From: UBA946 sp031550725
Lineage (GTDB): Bacteria; Bacillota; Clostridia; Oscillospirales; Ruminococcaceae
Assembly: GCA_031550725.1 (NCBI GenBank)
Contig: JAVBOH010000008.1
Coordinates: 124,001-188,000 of the forward strand
Direction: 5' to 3'
DNA length: 64,000 bases
Every line of letters begins with the position of its first letter. The stretch's first letter is position 1. The notes beneath the pieces were generated by a model. It ran no database searches. It saw only the letters and a list, made by a program, of their open reading frames with translations, and had not been told where the DNA came from. This document shows, one piece after another, positions 1 to 8,495 of this stretch. The translations under genes and the position numbers were made by a program.

Positions 1-266
1 ATATATTATTACTTTTAGTAAAATTTTATCGTAAGGTTTTATCTCCTTTAAAGAGCGAACCTTCCTGCAAATATTATCCCACCTGTTCGACATATGCTTT
101 AAAAGCTATTTCTAAGCATGGTGCTGTTAAAGGCTTTATTTTATCGGCATGGCGTGTTTTTCGCTGTAACCCTTGGAGCCTTGGTGGTGTTGATTATGTT
201 CCCGATAAGTTTTTTCTATACACACTTAAAAGTCGTAAGAAACGTGAAAATAAAAGTGCAGATTAA
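1..266 (+). CDS. yidD: YidD, membrane protein insertion efficiency factor (5' partial)
   Basis: This frame is open from the left edge to a TAA at 264-266, so the start codon lies outside the window. The visible protein has the YidD hallmarks: KFYRKVLSP near the N-terminus, then the cysteine motifs SCKYYPTCS and FRCNPWSLGG. A KHGAVKGF segment lies between them and a short basic tail follows. YidD proteins are small membrane-associated factors that assist YidC/Sec insertion. The yidD-yidC-jag order is the usual one in Firmicutes, where rpmH and rnpA normally precede yidD. yidC follows after 93 bp. Confidence 0.93.
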   Translation, partial: ILLLLVKFYRKVLSPLKSEPSCKYYPTCSTYALKAISKHGAVKGFILSAWRVFRCNPWSLGGVDYVPDKFFLYTLKSRKKRENKSAD

Positions 267-359
267 CAAGCATACGATATACTTGTCGTAGCTTTGATAT
301 ATATTTATACTTTATGTATATTATCTCTACCTAACGTAGTTATTTTTCTGGAGGTCTAA

Positions 360-1592
360 ATGTCAAAATTAATAGGTTATCCTCTCGGTCTTATCATGTG
401 GCTTGTCTATCAAATTGTGGACAACTATGCATTATCCCTTGTTTTCTTTACTATAATTACTCGTATTCTATTGTTCCCTATTTCAGTTAAGCAGCAAAAA
501 TCTACCGCTGCTATGCAGTCTATGCAGCCTAAGCTGGACAGGCTTAAAAAGCAATATGCTAATAACCAGCAAAAAATGCAGGAAGAACAGATGAAGCTTT
601 ACTCTGATGAGGGTATTAACCCTATGGGCTCCTGCTTGCCGATGTTAATTCAGCTCCCTATTCTTTATGGTGTGTTCGATGTTGTTAACAGACCTATTAC
701 ACATATTCTGCGTTTCGGTACTGAAATTATGGACTGGGCTAAGAAAATTACAATCGATTATTATACCGCAAATGAAATAAAGGGTACTAGTATTTCAACT
801 ATAACAAACCGTGTTGAGCTTTATGTTATGAAACTTGTAAAGCTGCACCCTGAACAATTTTCTGAAAACCCTGATTTTGTTGAAAAGGTAAGCGGTTTTA
901 AGAATACACTTTTCGGTTTTATTGACCTTGGTGATATTCCAACAATGCATCCTGAAGTCTGGGACAAGGCTGCTATTGGTCTAGTTGGTATTGCTGTTGC
1001 GTCTGGTCTTTTCCAGCTGCTTATGTCTGTTTACAGCATGGTTCGTCAAAAGAAAACTGGCGCTGGTGCTGGTGCTAATCCTGCAATGGGCAGTATGAAT
1101 ATCATGCTTTTGATGTTCCCTGTCATGTCTGTTGTTATTGCAATGAGCTGTCCTGCTGGTCTTGGTTTCTACTGGGCTATTTCCGCTCTTGTTGGCTTTG
1201 TTCAGCAGATTATCCTTAATCGTATCTATACCCCTGAGTATGTTGCTACTCTTGTTGAAAAAGATAAAGAGAAGAAGAAAAATAAGAAGAAAAGCGGCCG
1301 GCCTACTATGTATCAGAAGTATCAGGAAATGCTTGAACAGCAAGGTGCTGCTGCCGGAAATGTTTCTTCTCAGGTACAAAAGAATAAAAATAACCCTGAC
1401 TTAGCTATTTCTGATGCTGATTATGATGACATTGATGATGCTGATACAGAAGATGAAAATTCAGGTACAAGCTCAGCTAAGCCTGAAAAGCTTTCAAAGT
1501 CAAAGCAAAAGGACTATGAAAGAAGAATTATTGCCGAGGCAAGAAGACGTCAGGCTGAAAAGTATGGCGAAGAATATATAGACGAGGATTAA
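360..1592 (+). CDS. yidC: YidC/Oxa1-family membrane protein insertase
   Basis: This insertase integrates membrane proteins alone or with SecYEG. The ATG at 360 follows a strong GGAGG at 350-354. There is no signal peptide or lipobox; the protein starts directly in the first conserved membrane segment. That segment carries the conserved arginine (about R35, in TRILLFPI) that lines the YidC groove. A charged cytoplasmic hairpin (about 45-85) follows, then membrane segments near 92-110, 203-228, 246-262 and 264-285. The C-terminal ~110 residues form a long tail, first lysine-rich and then acidic, which probably contacts ribosomes. Five hydrophobic segments and 410 aa fit Gram-positive YidC. It is co-transcribed with jag. 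Confidence 0.96.
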   Translation: MSKLIGYPLGLIMWLVYQIVDNYALSLVFFTIITRILLFPISVKQQKSTAAMQSMQPKLDRLKKQYANNQQKMQEEQMKLYSDEGINPMGSCLPMLIQLPILYGVFDVVNRPITHILRFGTEIMDWAKKITIDYYTANEIKGTSISTITNRVELYVMKLVKLHPEQFSENPDFVEKVSGFKNTLFGFIDLGDIPTMHPEVWDKAAIGLVGIAVASGLFQLLMSVYSMVRQKKTGAGAGANPAMGSMNIMLLMFPVMSVVIAMSCPAGLGFYWAISALVGFVQQIILNRIYTPEYVATLVEKDKEKKKNKKKSGRPTMYQKYQEMLEQQGAAAGNVSSQVQKNKNNPDLAISDADYDDIDDADTEDENSGTSSAKPEKLSKSKQKDYERRIIAEARRRQAEKYGEEYIDED

Positions 1593-1633
1593 TTGTTTTT
1601 ATATTCTCTATTTGAAAGGAGTATTCATAGTTT

Positions 1634-2473
1634 ATGAAAAAGGAATTTACAGCTAAGTCCATAGATGAAGCAAAGGCTATGGCAGTAGAAGCTTTCGGGG
1701 TTGATGAAAGCAGAATTAATTTTGAGATTATCGAAGATGCTAAAAAAGGTTTATTCGGGAAAATTAAGAGTGATGCTAAAATATCTGCATCTTATGAAGC
1801 TAAAAAATCAGAGCTTGCTGCTGATTATATCAAGGGTATTCTTTCCAGCATGGAAATTGACAACTCTTTGAATATTTCTGAAACTGAAGATGGTGCTGTT
1901 ATCGAAATAATGGGTGATACTACTGGTGCTATTATCGGCAGACGCGGCGAAACTTTGGATGCTATTCAGTATCTTGCATCGATGGTTGCTAACAGAGGCG
2001 ACAAGGAATATTACAGAATCAGCGTCGATTCCTGCGGTTATCGTGAGAAAAGAAAAGGTATTCTTGAAGAACTTGCTGCTAAAATTTCAAAGACTGTTAT
2101 CCGCACGGGCAGAACTTCTTCTCTTGAACCTATGAATCCTTATGAAAGACGCATTATTCACTCCACTGTTGCTGGTATTGACGGTGTTACTTCAAAGAGT
2201 ATCGGTGAAGAACCATATAGACGTGTTGTTATTTCATCAACTAAACCTCGTCCAAAGCGTGATAGCAGAGATAATCGTGACAACGCTGGCGGCGGCAAAA
2301 GCAATAGTGGTTTTAAGAAAAATAGTAATAACACTAGGCGTGACCGCAAGGATGGAGAATTTACTCCTCGTTCCCTTGATATCATGAAAACTTCATTCGA
2401 AAAGGAATATAAAAAGCCTAAGCCTGAGGATAATATGATCGAGGGCGATCTTTACGGTAAGATTGACATATGA
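1634..2473 (+). CDS. jag: Jag/KhpB RNA-binding protein
   Basis: This is an RNA-binding protein encoded next to yidC in most Firmicutes; KhpB homologues bind small RNAs and mRNAs and affect cell division. Domains visible in order are a Jag_N domain (about 1-50, KEFTAKSIDEAKAMAVEAFG), a KH domain with the GxxG-type loop IIGRRGETLDAIQ (about 95-108), an R3H domain with the arginine/histidine core NPYERRIIHSTV (about 167-180), and a low-complexity basic tail (about 208-255). The start is the ATG at 1634, with GAAAGGAG at 1615-1622 as ribosome binding site. A strong terminator follows directly. Confidence 0.94.
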   Translation: MKKEFTAKSIDEAKAMAVEAFGVDESRINFEIIEDAKKGLFGKIKSDAKISASYEAKKSELAADYIKGILSSMEIDNSLNISETEDGAVIEIMGDTTGAIIGRRGETLDAIQYLASMVANRGDKEYYRISVDSCGYREKRKGILEELAAKISKTVIRTGRTSSLEPMNPYERRIIHSTVAGIDGVTSKSIGEEPYRRVVISSTKPRPKRDSRDNRDNAGGGKSNSGFKKNSNNTRRDRKDGEFTPRSLDIMKTSFEKEYKKPKPEDNMIEGDLYGKIDI

Positions 2474-2480
2474 TTGATTT

Positions 2481-2510
2481 AACGGGAACATTTTTATGTT
2501 CCCGTTTTTT
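2481..2510 (+). terminator. Rho-independent terminator after jag
   Basis: The arms AACGGGAACA (2481-2490) and TGTTCCCGTT (2497-2506) pair perfectly over 10 bp around a 6-nt loop and run into a T tract. The hairpin ends 18 bp before the mnmE start, so mnmE expression depends on readthrough or on a promoter not recognised here. Confidence 0.9.
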
Positions 2511-2528
2511 GTATTGGAGGGGATTTTG

Positions 2529-3893
2529 ATGTCCGCTATTGCTGCTATTTCCACACCCCATGCAAGCGGTGGTATTTCTGTTATAAGAATTTCCGGTGAA
2601 GATGCTTTGACTATTGCCGAGAAGGTTTTTGTACCAGTTTCAACAACACTTAAAGCTACTGAAATGGAAGGCTATACTTGCGCTTATGGCTCGATTTGTG
2701 ATGGTGATAATCATTATGATGACGGTGTTTTGACTGTGTTTAAAAGTCCAAAATCATATACTGGTGAAGATGTTGCAGAGATTTCCTGTCATGGCGGTAT
2801 TTATGTTACGGAGCAAATTCTTAGGCTTATACTTTCTAAAGGTGCAAGGGTTGCTGAAGCTGGTGAATTCACAAAACGTGCTTTCCTTAATGGAAAAATG
2901 ACATTAACACAGGCTGAAGCTGTTATGGATATAATTTCTGCTAACGGCAGTGCTGTTCATAAATCCGCCGTAGCTTTGCGTGAGGGTGCTTTATTTAAGC
3001 GTATCCACAGCGTTTCTGCAAAGCTATTGCGCTTGCTTGGCGAGCTTGCCGCTTGGGTTGATTATCCTGATGATGACATCCCTGCTGTTGATGAGAACGA
3101 TATGCTTGATACACTTATTACTGTTAAAACTGAGCTTTCTAATATCTTGAATGAGTATAGCTTTGGCAGGATTATTCGTGAGGGCATTGATACTGTTATC
3201 GCAGGAAAACCAAATGTTGGTAAAAGCACGCTTATGAACTTGCTTTCAGGGTGTGAACGAAGTATCGTAACTGATATTGCTGGAACTACCCGTGATATCG
3301 TTGAAGAATCTGTGCGACTTGGAAATGTTGTTTTGCGCCTTTCTGATACCGCTGGCATTCGTGAAACTGGTGATATTGTTGAGAGCGTCGGTGTCCTGCG
3401 TGCCAACAAAAAAATTGAAACCGCTGAACTTATTCTTGCTGTATTTGATAATTCCGAACTGCTTAATAATGATGATTTTAACCTCATCGAAAAGTGTTCA
3501 GGACGTAATGCTGTTGCTATCATAAATAAATCCGATAAGGATACACTGCTTGATAAGGCTTATATTGATAAAAATTTTTCTTCTGTTATAACAATTTCAG
3601 CATATCAAGGCACAGGACTTTCCGAACTTCAATGTGTACTAGAGGAAATGTTCAGGGTTAATAAAATTTTTGATAACCCTGCTGTTATAGCAAATGAAAG
3701 GCAGCGAGTTTGCGTTGATACTGCACTTTCGTCTATCATAAAAGCAATAGATGAAATGCAGCTTGGTATGACTTTGGATGCTGTAAACATTCTTATTGAT
3801 GACGCTGAAAATGCACTGCTTGAACTTACTGGTGAACGTGCTACTGAAGCTGTTGTTGATGAGGTTTTCTCACATTTTTGTGTTGGAAAGTAA
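2529..3893 (+). CDS. mnmE: tRNA uridine-5-carboxymethylaminomethyl(34) synthesis GTPase MnmE
   Basis: With MnmG, this GTPase installs the cmnm5 group on wobble U34 of certain tRNAs. I place the start at ATG 2529 (MSAIAAIS), preceded by TTGGAGGGG. The longer in-frame ATG at 2496 would lie inside the terminator hairpin. The N-terminal formyl-THF binding fold is about 1-115. The G domain has G1 GKPNVGKST (about 224-232), G2/G3 IAGTTRD and DTAG, and G4 NKSD. The protein ends in CVGK, matching the C-(I/L/M/V)-G-K motif whose cysteine is needed for modification. The length of 454 aa is normal. Confidence 0.96.
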   Translation: MSAIAAISTPHASGGISVIRISGEDALTIAEKVFVPVSTTLKATEMEGYTCAYGSICDGDNHYDDGVLTVFKSPKSYTGEDVAEISCHGGIYVTEQILRLILSKGARVAEAGEFTKRAFLNGKMTLTQAEAVMDIISANGSAVHKSAVALREGALFKRIHSVSAKLLRLLGELAAWVDYPDDDIPAVDENDMLDTLITVKTELSNILNEYSFGRIIREGIDTVIAGKPNVGKSTLMNLLSGCERSIVTDIAGTTRDIVEESVRLGNVVLRLSDTAGIRETGDIVESVGVLRANKKIETAELILAVFDNSELLNNDDFNLIEKCSGRNAVAIINKSDKDTLLDKAYIDKNFSSVITISAYQGTGLSELQCVLEEMFRVNKIFDNPAVIANERQRVCVDTALSSIIKAIDEMQLGMTLDAVNILIDDAENALLELTGERATEAVVDEVFSHFCVGK

Positions 3894-3938
3894 TTTTTAA
3901 AAATACTACACTTAAACTTATAAAAAGGTTGGATTTTA

Positions 3939-5852
3939 ATGAGCCATTATATTGATTCTTATGATGTTGCCGTTATTGGCGGCGGTCATGCTGGTGTTGA
4001 GGCAGCACTCGCTGCTGCTAGACTTGGCGCAAAAACTGTAATGTTTGTCATATCACTTGACTGCATTGCTAATCTTCCTTGTAATCCTTCTATTGGCGGT
4101 ACTGCTAAAGGTCATCTTGTTCGTGAGATTGATGCTTTGGGCGGTGAGATGGGTAAAGCCGCTGATACCTGCTTTATTCAAAGCCGTATGCTGAACCGTG
4201 GCAAAGGACCTGCTGTTCACTCCCTGCGTGTTCAGGCTGACCGTACCAAATATCATAACTATATGAAAAAAGCTTGTGAAAATCAGGTTAATCTTGATAT
4301 AAAACAAGCTGAAGTAACCGAGGTTCTTGCTAAAAATGGCATTGTCACAGGTGTTGTCACAAGGCTTGGAGGTATGTATAAGACAAAAACTGTTATTATT
4401 TGCACTGGTACATATTTAAACGGTCTTATCCATGTTGGTGATGTTTCATATCAGAGTGGTCCTGATTCAACATTGCCTGCTTTATATTTATCCGATAGTT
4501 TACGTGGCCTTGGTATTGAGCTTCGCAGATTTAAGACTGGTACGCCATCTCGTGTTCATAGGCGTTCAATTAATTTTGATTTGCTTGAGGAGCAAGGCGG
4601 TGATGATGATATACAGCCATTTTCATTTGAAACTGACAGATACTCGCTTAAAAACTATGTTTCCTGTTATATTGCTTATACTAATAATGATACTCACGAG
4701 GTTATTAGAAATAATATTCACCGCTCCCCTATGTATTCAGGGCGAATTGAGGGAATTGGTCCTAGATACTGTCCATCACTTGAAGATAAGGTTATGCGTT
4801 TTTCGGAGCGTCCTCGTCATCAGCTTTTTATTGAGCCTATGGGACTTGATACTGATGAATATTATTTACAGGGTATGTCATCCTCATTACCAGAAGATGT
4901 TCAGATTGCATTTTTACGCACTATAAAAGGTCTTGAAAATGTCGAGATTATGCGTAATGCTTATGCTATTGAATATGACTGCTGTAATCCACAGGATTTG
5001 CACCATACACTTGAATTTAAATCAATAAAGGGTCTATTCGGTGCAGGACAATTCAACGGTACATCTGGTTATGAAGAAGCTGCTGGACAAGGCCTTATTG
5101 CAGGTATCAACGCATCAAGACTGGTTTTTGGCAAAGATATGATAACATTATCACGTTCTTCTTCATATATTGGAACACTCATTGATGACCTTGTTATTAA
5201 AGGCGTTTCTGACCCATATCGTATGCTCACATCAAGAAGTGAATACAGACTTCTTTTGCGACAGGATAATGCTGATGAACGCTTAACTCCTATCGGCTAT
5301 GAAGTTGGACTTATTTCTAAAGAGCGTTACAATACATTGCTTGAAAAGCAAAGGATTGTTGCTGAAGAAGTAAAACGGATGAAAAAAACTTCTGTCCCGC
5401 CATCTACTGAATTAAATGCAATGCTTGAAAGCAAGGGTACAGCCGCTATTTCAACTGGCGTTAAGCTTGCTGATTTAATCAGACGTCCGCAGATTTCATA
5501 TGATGACCTTGCTCCATTTGATACAGAGCGTACCGAATTGTCCTACGAAATTAAAGAACAAGTTGCACTACAAATCGAGTACGAGGGTTATATAAAACGA
5601 CAGATCATGGAAGTTGAACACATTCAAAAGCTAGAAAAGAAAATGCTTCCACAAAATTTTGACTATAAAACAATAACAGGACTTAGTCTTGAGGGTATGG
5701 AAAAGCTTAATCGAGTACAGCCTGAAAATATTGGGCAAGCAAGCAGAATTTCAGGTGTATCCCCTGCTGATGTCAGTGTACTTATTATATGGCTTTCTCA
5801 AAGAAATTCACAACAACGAAATGTTCCACATGGAACATTGGAGGATATGTAA
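3939..5852 (+). CDS. mnmG: tRNA uridine-5-carboxymethylaminomethyl(34) synthesis enzyme MnmG (GidA)
   Basis: This is the FAD- and NADH-dependent partner of MnmE in U34 modification. The N-terminal dinucleotide-binding motif IGGGHAGVEAALAAARLG (about 13-30) is intact, as are NPSIGGTAKGHLVREIDALGG and the second nucleotide-binding region. The 637-aa length is typical. The gene follows mnmE after 45 bp, and its TAA touches the ATG of rsmG (5853), so translation is probably coupled. A parS-like palindrome (5822-5837) is embedded in the last codons, encoding NVPHGT. Confidence 0.96.
   Translation: MSHYIDSYDVAVIGGGHAGVEAALAAARLGAKTVMFVISLDCIANLPCNPSIGGTAKGHLVREIDALGGEMGKAADTCFIQSRMLNRGKGPAVHSLRVQADRTKYHNYMKKACENQVNLDIKQAEVTEVLAKNGIVTGVVTRLGGMYKTKTVIICTGTYLNGLIHVGDVSYQSGPDSTLPALYLSDSLRGLGIELRRFKTGTPSRVHRRSINFDLLEEQGGDDDIQPFSFETDRYSLKNYVSCYIAYTNNDTHEVIRNNIHRSPMYSGRIEGIGPRYCPSLEDKVMRFSERPRHQLFIEPMGLDTDEYYLQGMSSSLPEDVQIAFLRTIKGLENVEIMRNAYAIEYDCCNPQDLHHTLEFKSIKGLFGAGQFNGTSGYEEAAGQGLIAGINASRLVFGKDMITLSRSSSYIGTLIDDLVIKGVSDPYRMLTSRSEYRLLLRQDNADERLTPIGYEVGLISKERYNTLLEKQRIVAEEVKRMKKTSVPPSTELNAMLESKGTAAISTGVKLADLIRRPQISYDDLAPFDTERTELSYEIKEQVALQIEYEGYIKRQIMEVEHIQKLEKKMLPQNFDYKTITGLSLEGMEKLNRVQPENIGQASRISGVSPADVSVLIIWLSQRNSQQRNVPHGTLEDM
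5822..5837 (+). promoter_or_regulatory. parS: Degenerate parS-like site inside the mnmG 3' end
   Basis: TGTTCCACATGGAACA matches the two perfect parS sites of this window at 14 of 16 positions, with CACATG in place of the CACGTG core. It is close to a perfect palindrome and overlaps mnmG codons 16 bp before the rsmG start. ParB could bind it weakly, but the core substitution makes this uncertain. Confidence 0.5.
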
Positions 5853-6563
5853 ATGATTTTACCTTATGATGATTTTACAAAACTTTTTGATACATATGGG
5901 TTCAGCATCACAGAAAAGCAATATGCTGATTTTAATTTGTATGCTAAAATGCTTGTAGAGTACAATAAAAATGTTAATCTCACTGCTATCACTGACCCGC
6001 AGGGAATTTCCGAAAAGCATTTTCTTGATAGTGTTTTAATGCTAAAATTTGCTGATATTAAAGAACATTCATCGATTATTGATGTTGGTACTGGTGCTGG
6101 ATTTCCTGCTATACCGCTTAAAATCTATCGTAATGATTTGGATTGTACATTGCTTGACAGTTTAAATAAGCGTGTGAAATTTCTTCAGGATGTTTCGAAC
6201 AGCCTTTCACTTGATATGAAATGTATACATTCAAGAGCCGAAGATGGAGGTCAAAAGCTTAATTTGCGTGAGAAATTTGATATAGCAACTGCTAGAGCTG
6301 TTGCAGCAATGCCTTTGTTATCCGAATTTTGCTTGCCATATGTTAAGGTTGGCGGTACTTTCTATGCTTTGAAAGGTCCAAATGAAGATTATAAGATTGC
6401 TAATGATACTATCAAACTTCTTGGTGGCGAAATATCTGATATTTTCGAGTATTCTCTGCCAAATGGTGATATGCGAATGCTTATTGCTATAAAGAAAATT
6501 AAAGCTACTCCATTAAGATTTCCACGCAGTTCTGCTATGATAAAAAAAGGTCCAATATGTTAA
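5853..6563 (+). CDS. rsmG: 16S rRNA (guanine(527)-N7)-methyltransferase RsmG (GidB)
   Basis: RsmG methylates G527 of 16S rRNA in the 530 loop using S-adenosylmethionine; its loss gives low-level streptomycin resistance in several bacteria. The SAM-binding motif IDVGTGAGFPAIPL is visible at about 73-87, followed by the acidic-loop region TLLDSLNKRVKFL. The ATG at 5853 directly follows the mnmG stop and uses GGAGG (5840-5844) inside the mnmG end. The 236-aa length is normal, and the last ~25 residues are basic. A terminator follows immediately, closing the block. Confidence 0.95.
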   Translation: MILPYDDFTKLFDTYGFSITEKQYADFNLYAKMLVEYNKNVNLTAITDPQGISEKHFLDSVLMLKFADIKEHSSIIDVGTGAGFPAIPLKIYRNDLDCTLLDSLNKRVKFLQDVSNSLSLDMKCIHSRAEDGGQKLNLREKFDIATARAVAAMPLLSEFCLPYVKVGGTFYALKGPNEDYKIANDTIKLLGGEISDIFEYSLPNGDMRMLIAIKKIKATPLRFPRSSAMIKKGPIC

Positions 6564-6570
6564 ATGTTTT

Positions 6571-6605
6571 CCTCGGAAATAATGTTTCCGAGGATTCTTT
6601 TTTCG
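6571..6605 (+). terminator. Rho-independent terminator after rsmG
   Basis: CCTCGGAAA (6571-6579) pairs perfectly with TTTCCGAGG (6585-6593) across a 5-nt loop, followed by ATTCTTTTTT. It separates the mnmE-mnmG-rsmG unit from noc. Confidence 0.9.
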
Positions 6606-6612
6606 ACATTTT

Positions 6613-6635
6613 TTAATGGTAATATATGGTATAAT
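6613..6635 (+). promoter_or_regulatory. Extended -10 promoter for noc
   Basis: TGGTATAAT has a perfect -10 TATAAT at 6630-6635 with the TG extension. No good -35 is visible at 17-nt spacing. It lies 47 bp before the noc start and just downstream of the rsmG terminator. Confidence 0.65.
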
Positions 6636-6681
6636 GTAACAAAGAGGACAAGCCACACATATATTGAAAGGATGTTTAAAT

Positions 6682-7491
6682 ATGAATTTGCTTTTCAGTC
6701 CAAAAGAAAAAGTAATAAACAAAGTTATTCAGGTCGATGTTGAAAAAATCGTACCTAATCCATATCAGCCTAGAAAATATTTTGATGATAATGATTTATC
6801 TGCATTAGCGGAAAGTATAAGAAGTAACGGTATTTTACAGCCACTTACAGTGCGTGAAATAGAAAATGGATATGAATTAATTGCTGGTGAAAGACGACTT
6901 CGTGCAGCAAAATTAAATGGTATGCAGAATATACCATGCATAGTAATGAAAATTACCGAGAGAAATTCAGCTGTTATGGCACTAATTGAAAATATACAAC
7001 GTGAAAATTTAAGTTTTTTCGAAGAAGCTGTTGCCATTGAAAAGCTTATAGACTTTTATGGCATGACTCAGGAAGATGCTGCAATTAAACTTGGAAAATC
7101 ACAGTCAACCATAGCTAATAAGCTAAGACTTTTACGAATTGGTGATGCTGAAAAAGAAAAAATATGTCAATATAAGCTTACCGAACGTCATGCAAGAGCA
7201 TTATTGAAATTAAAGACTGCCGAAGAACAAGCAAGTGTCATTGAACTCATTTATAAGCGTACTATGAATGTTGACACTACCGAAAGATATATTGAATCAC
7301 TTATTGCTGATAAAGCTAAGAATGAACGCATAAAGAAATTCAGTGCTGCTTTTAAGGATGTGCGACTTTTTGTTAATACATTAAACAAAGCTGTTGATTT
7401 AATGAAAGCTGCTGGTATTAATGCGGATTCACAAAAAATCCAAGAGGATGGCTATATTGAATATATAGTTCGTATTCCTACAATAAAATAA
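6682..7491 (+). CDS. noc: Noc-like ParB-family nucleoid occlusion protein
   Basis: This is a ParB-family CTPase; the first of two paralogues, in the position of noc in Bacillus, where Noc blocks division over the nucleoid. I choose ATG 6682 (MNLLFSPKEK) because GAAAGGATG precedes it; a TTG at 6664 is less likely. Visible motifs are the ParB N-terminal fold with NPYQPRKYFDDNDL, the CTP-binding GERRLRAAK (about 69-77), ENIQRENLS, and the helix-turn-helix MTQEDAAIKLGKSQSTIANKLRLL (in pieces about 121-145). I noticed no Noc-type CCCGGG palindromes, so the Noc assignment rests on synteny and on the presence of a second, more ParB-like copy. Confidence 0.85.
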   Translation: MNLLFSPKEKVINKVIQVDVEKIVPNPYQPRKYFDDNDLSALAESIRSNGILQPLTVREIENGYELIAGERRLRAAKLNGMQNIPCIVMKITERNSAVMALIENIQRENLSFFEEAVAIEKLIDFYGMTQEDAAIKLGKSQSTIANKLRLLRIGDAEKEKICQYKLTERHARALLKLKTAEEQASVIELIYKRTMNVDTTERYIESLIADKAKNERIKKFSAAFKDVRLFVNTLNKAVDLMKAAGINADSQKIQEDGYIEYIVRIPTIK

Positions 7492-7495
7492 TCAA

Positions 7496-7534
7496 CAAAG
7501 AGTGTGGATAAATATCATCCGCACTCTTTGTTTT
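7496..7534 (+). terminator. Terminator after noc, containing a perfect DnaA box
   Basis: CAAAGAGTGTGGAT (7496-7509) pairs over 14 bp with ATCCGCACTCTTTG (7517-7530), then TTTTG. The left arm and loop contain TGTGGATAA (7503-7511), the reverse complement of the consensus DnaA box TTATCCACA. Confidence 0.9.
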
Positions 7535-7589
7535 GTATGATTTACCATATTATATACAAGAAAACACTCGAAAATTCTGCACTTATATT

Positions 7590-7605
7590 TGTTCCACGTG
7601 AAACA
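7590..7605 (+). promoter_or_regulatory. parS: parS site upstream of parA
   Basis: TGTTCCACGTGAAACA is a perfect match to the Firmicutes parS consensus TGTTNCACGTGAAACA. It sits 6 bp upstream of the -35 of the parA promoter, so ParB loading here could both nucleate the segregation complex and repress parAB. Confidence 0.95.
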
Positions 7606-7611
7606 ATTCAG

Positions 7612-7640
7612 TTGAAAAAACAGTGGTAGTATGTTATAAT
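7612..7640 (+). promoter_or_regulatory. Sigma-A type promoter for parA-parB
   Basis: TTGAAA (7612-7617), a 17-nt spacer and TATAAT (7635-7640). It lies 40 bp before the parA ATG and directly next to parS. Confidence 0.85.
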
Positions 7641-7679
7641 TATATTAGAGTTTGACTTAAGATAGAAAGGAAGTACAAA

Positions 7680-8474
7680 ATGGCTGTTGTTATAGCTGTT
7701 GCTAATCAAAAAGGCGGTGTTGGTAAATCAACTACCGTTGTAAATTTAGCCGCTTGTCTTGGCGCAAGGGGTAAAAAGGTTCTCTGTGTTGATATAGATG
7801 CTCAGGGTAATGCCACCAGTGGCTTTGGAATAAAGAAAAAAAACGTTGATGTTACTGTTTATGATATCCTTATAGGGCAAAGACGCATTCAGGAAGCGAT
7901 TATCCCTACTGAATTTAAGGGAGTTTCTGTTGTTTCTTCGACATCCGACCTTGCAGGCGCTGATATTGAATTGGTTGATTTGAACAATCGCTCCAATCGT
8001 TTAAAAATGCAGCTTTTGACTGTAAAACTTGATTATGATTACATATTGATTGATTGTCCCCCATCGTTATCTCTTTTGACTGTAAATGCTTTATGTGCTT
8101 GTGATACTGTTTTAATCCCAATGCAATGCGAATTTTATTCACTTGAGGGTCTTTCACAGCTAATCGAATCCATCCGTCTTGTAAAACAAAGATATAACCC
8201 TACGATTGATATTGAAGGTATTCTATTTACAATGTATGACAGCAGACTTAATCTTACCAATCAAGTTGTAAATGAAGTCAGAAAGCATTTCCCAAATAAG
8301 ATGTTTAAAACTGTTATACCTAAAAACGTTCGTCTTTCCGAAGCTCCTAGCTTTGGTAAACCTGTTATCTATTTTGATAAGATTTCTCGTGGCGCAGAAG
8401 CTTATGAGAGCTTAGCTGATGAAATGCTAAAACGTCATAAAGCTGCTGCTAAAAAGCAAGTTGTAAAAGTTTAA
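7680..8474 (+). CDS. parA: Chromosome-partitioning ATPase ParA (Soj)
   Basis: ParA is a dimerising ATPase that binds nucleoid DNA and is driven by ParB-parS to segregate origins; in Bacillus Soj also regulates DnaA. The deviant Walker A motif KGGVGKST with the signature lysine is at about 10-17, the A' motif VDIDAQGNATSGFG at about 39-52, and Walker B YILIDCPPSL at about 121-130. The 264-aa length fits chromosomal ParA without an N-terminal HTH. The start is ATG 7680 behind GAAAGGAAG. parB follows after a short gap, so the two form one transcription unit. Confidence 0.97.
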   Translation: MAVVIAVANQKGGVGKSTTVVNLAACLGARGKKVLCVDIDAQGNATSGFGIKKKNVDVTVYDILIGQRRIQEAIIPTEFKGVSVVSSTSDLAGADIELVDLNNRSNRLKMQLLTVKLDYDYILIDCPPSLSLLTVNALCACDTVLIPMQCEFYSLEGLSQLIESIRLVKQRYNPTIDIEGILFTMYDSRLNLTNQVVNEVRKHFPNKMFKTVIPKNVRLSEAPSFGKPVIYFDKISRGAEAYESLADEMLKRHKAAAKKQVVKV

Positions 8475-8495
8475 ATAGAGGGGATGTTATACACA

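Noticed and set aside
3062..3523. 153-codon minus-strand open frame inside mnmE
   Set aside because: It lies wholly opposite the GTPase domain of mnmE and has no start signal or homology.
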